A DNA stretch of 64,000 bases, taken from contig JAFAFA010000054.1 of the NCBI GenBank assembly GCA_023423695.1, positions 1 through 64,000 of the forward strand, in the 5' to 3' direction. The notes below the pieces were generated by a model that saw nothing but the letters and a program-made list of their open reading frames with translations, was not told where the DNA came from and made no database searches. Within the stretch, counting starts at the first letter, position 1; each line of letters starts with the position of its first letter. Shown here in pieces: positions 62,734 to 64,000 of this stretch. Made by a program: the position numbers and the translations under genes. The DNA is from Pseudomonadota bacterium. GTDB taxonomy: Bacteria > Pseudomonadota > Alphaproteobacteria > Azospirillales > Azospirillaceae.

Positions 62734-63401
62734 GGCGTTGTCTCCGCCACATCCCGCAGCAGCACCCGGCGCAGGTTGCCGATATGCGTCTCCACCAGTG
62801 CCGGCACGTCCAGCGGCGGTTCGCCGTCCAGCCCGTCGAAGGAGGTGCGCCAGACCGCGCTCATCAGCAGCGGGGCGACGATCAGGCGGACAGTGGGATC
62901 GACGGCCACCGGACGGAACTCCCCGCTGGCGATTCCCCGCTGCAGCAGCGAAGCCAGCACACCGAAGCCGCGGCGGATCACCTCGCGGTGGTAGAAGGCG
63001 GCAAGATCCGGGAAATTGCCGGCCTCCGCGATCACCAGCCGCGGGATGGTGGCCGCACGCGTGGTCGCAACCAGATGCGCCACCATGCGCAACAGCCGCT
63101 CCAGCACCGGAAAGCACGGCCCGTCTGCGGCGGAGACCAAGGCTTCGGCCTGCTCCAGATTGGGCAGGATGGCAGCGCGGATCACCGCCTTGAACAGCTC
63201 GTCCTTGCTGGGGAAGTAGAGGTAGAGCGTGCCCTTGCTGACGCCGGCACGTGCCGCCACCTCCTCCAGCCTCGCGGCGGCGAAGCCGCGTTCGGCGAAG
63301 ACATCCATCGCCGCACCGACGATCTCCTGCGGGCGGGCATCCTTGCGGCGGCGCCAGCGCGGCGGAGCTTCCGGTTCAGGGCGGGGAAGGCGGTCGGGCA
63401 T
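62730..63401 (-). CDS. TetR-family repressor of the efflux operon
   Basis: The 223-residue product has an N-terminal TetR HTH: RPQEIVGAAMDVFAERGFAA, ARLEEVAARAGVSKGTLYLYFPSKDELF. The C-terminal ligand domain is typical of the YbiH/AcrR group. It is the first gene of the operon and overlaps the HlyD gene by ATGA. A perfect palindrome at 63419-63432, 18 bases before its start, is the likely operator, so it probably represses its own operon. Confidence 0.93.
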   Translation of the reverse strand: MPDRLPRPEPEAPPRWRRRKDARPQEIVGAAMDVFAERGFAAARLEEVAARAGVSKGTLYLYFPSKDELFKAVIRAAILPNLEQAEALVSAADGPCFPVLERLLRMVAHLVATTRAATIPRLVIAEAGNFPDLAAFYHREVIRRGFGVLASLLQRGIASGEFRPVAVDPTVRLIVAPLLMSAVWRTSFDGLDGEPPLDVPALVETHIGNLRRVLLRDVAETTP

Positions 63402-63767
63402 GTGCAGCCCTCTTCATTACTGACCGGTCAGTTATTAACATGAAACCGCCTTGCCACCAATGGCCAAGCCCGTTGTGCAGCGCAACAAAATCTATGCAAA
63501 AGGTCTTGCCTTTCGGCGAGTAGTCACGGACACTTTCCACCGGTTGGCAGCGTGCGAACGTGCCGCAGCCAAGCCTGGCCCGGCGAACGGGCATCAAGAA
63601 CCGGGCATCAAGAAAATAGGGCACGAACAGCGCGGCCGGACCAACGGTCGCCGCGGTTTTCGGGAGGGACGGATCAAGGCGCTGACGCCAGGACCCGATG
63701 CTTTGCGATACCCGGATCATTCCATCCGGCGCGCGGCCGGGTCCCCAGCCGAGCGAGGGGATCGATC
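63402..63767. other. 366-base intergenic region between the TetR gene and nifA-like gene
   Basis: It holds the TetR operator (63419-63432) and a 14-base tandem repeat, CGGGCATCAAGAAC (63588-63601) then CGGGCATCAAGAAA (63602-63615). A TGT-N8-ACA near 63474-63487 is two bases short of a NifA-type site. GAGGGG (63755-63760) is the ribosome site of the next gene. Confidence 0.55.
63419..63432. promoter_or_regulatory. TetR operator palindrome
   Basis: ACTGACCGGTCAGT is a perfect 14-base palindrome with the TGACCGGTCA core common to TetR-type operators, directly upstream of the TetR-family gene. Confidence 0.8.
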
Positions 63768-64000
63768 ATGCCGAGTGCTGCCCAGTCCGCGTCATCTTCC
63801 AGCCTCGAGCTGCTGACGATCTACGAGGTCAGCAAGATCCTCGGGTCGTCGTTGGATTTGGAACAGACCCTGCGCGAAGTGCTGCGCGCCTTGTCCTACC
63901 AACTGCAGATGCACCGTGGCCGCGTCTACCTCCAGGGGGAGGACAATGCGCTACGTCTGGTCGCGGCCCTGGGACTGCCGAAGGATTCGACGGCGCAGGA
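63768..64000 (+). CDS. nifA: NifA-like nitrogen-fixation activator, N-terminal GAF part (runs off the window)
   Basis: The first 77 residues read MPSAAQSASSSSLELLTIYE, VSKILGSSLDLEQTLREVLR, ALSYQLQMHRGRVYLQGEDN and ALRLVAALGLPKDSTAQ. This closely resembles the GAF domain start of Azospirillum NifA, the sigma-54 activator of nif genes. The AAA+ and HTH domains lie outside the window, so NifA versus another NtrC-family activator rests on this N-terminus alone. GAGGGG is seven bases before the ATG. Confidence 0.78.
   Translation, partial: MPSAAQSASSSSLELLTIYEVSKILGSSLDLEQTLREVLRALSYQLQMHRGRVYLQGEDNALRLVAALGLPKDSTAQ

Noticed and set aside
63474..63487. TGT-N8-ACA as a NifA upstream activator site
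   Set aside because: The NifA consensus needs a 10-base gap; no sigma-54 GG-N10-GC element accompanies it.

Overview
The window looks like two different alphaproteobacterial genomes joined inside one gene. Bases 1 to about 18.8 kb read like a Bradyrhizobium or Rhodopseudomonas relative. They hold a CsbD, DUF3096, DUF2865, L,D-transpeptidase, AI-2E and DUF883 stress cluster, a PhyR-NepR-EcfG locus, and two palindromic repeat types I associate with that group. Bases from about 18.9 kb to the end read like Azospirillum: visibly higher GC, urease ureDAB with a LuxR-type regulator, murA-dcd, aroC, rnr, leuA, prs, and a nifA-like gene cut by the right edge. The change falls in the conserved first third of ureC. 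Each side carries its own housekeeping genes and its own repeat families, so a chimeric assembly is at least as likely as a real recombination. These taxon calls rest on recognising protein families, not on a search.

Left part. A partial malate synthase G is followed by small envelope and stress genes. Five of these transcription units have an exact GGAAC-N16-CGTT promoter, the signature of the general stress sigma factor EcfG. The regulators themselves (phyR, nepR, ecfG and a membrane HWE-type kinase) lie at 11.1-14.7 kb. Between them are cysK, a class III cyclase with TPRs, an HCCA-isomerase-like protein and an EamA exporter. The urease block then runs leftward (ureC, two small monooxygenases, ureE, ureF) and ends in a ureG remnant that lacks its P-loop.

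Right part, 19-36 kb. ureB, ureA and ureD follow a LuxR-family regulator, with a second divergent LuxR regulator that lacks the phospho-acceptor Asp. Next come pfpI, a PRC-barrel-like protein, DUF2948-murA-dcd, a surface-polysaccharide cluster (two epimerases, a WecA-like transferase, two GT2 glycosyltransferases, a WbpM-like dehydratase), twin tRNA-Thr(GGT) genes and aroC.

Right part, 36-64 kb. It contains rnr, an S41 protease, rpmG, egtB, a membrane HAMP/PAS protein fused to a degenerate DnaQ-type exonuclease fold, a Flp-like pilin and TadG-like pair, lrgAB, leuA with a Leu-rich leader peptide, hldD, lgt, a MidA-type methyltransferase, pgeF and prs. These are followed by a divergent XRE/S24 repressor pair, an AhpD-like protein, a TorD-like chaperone, a hybrid histidine kinase, an ABC/HlyD/TetR efflux operon with a clear operator, and the start of nifA. 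A dispersed palindromic repeat occurs four times, only on this side. I found no transposase, phage or CRISPR array.
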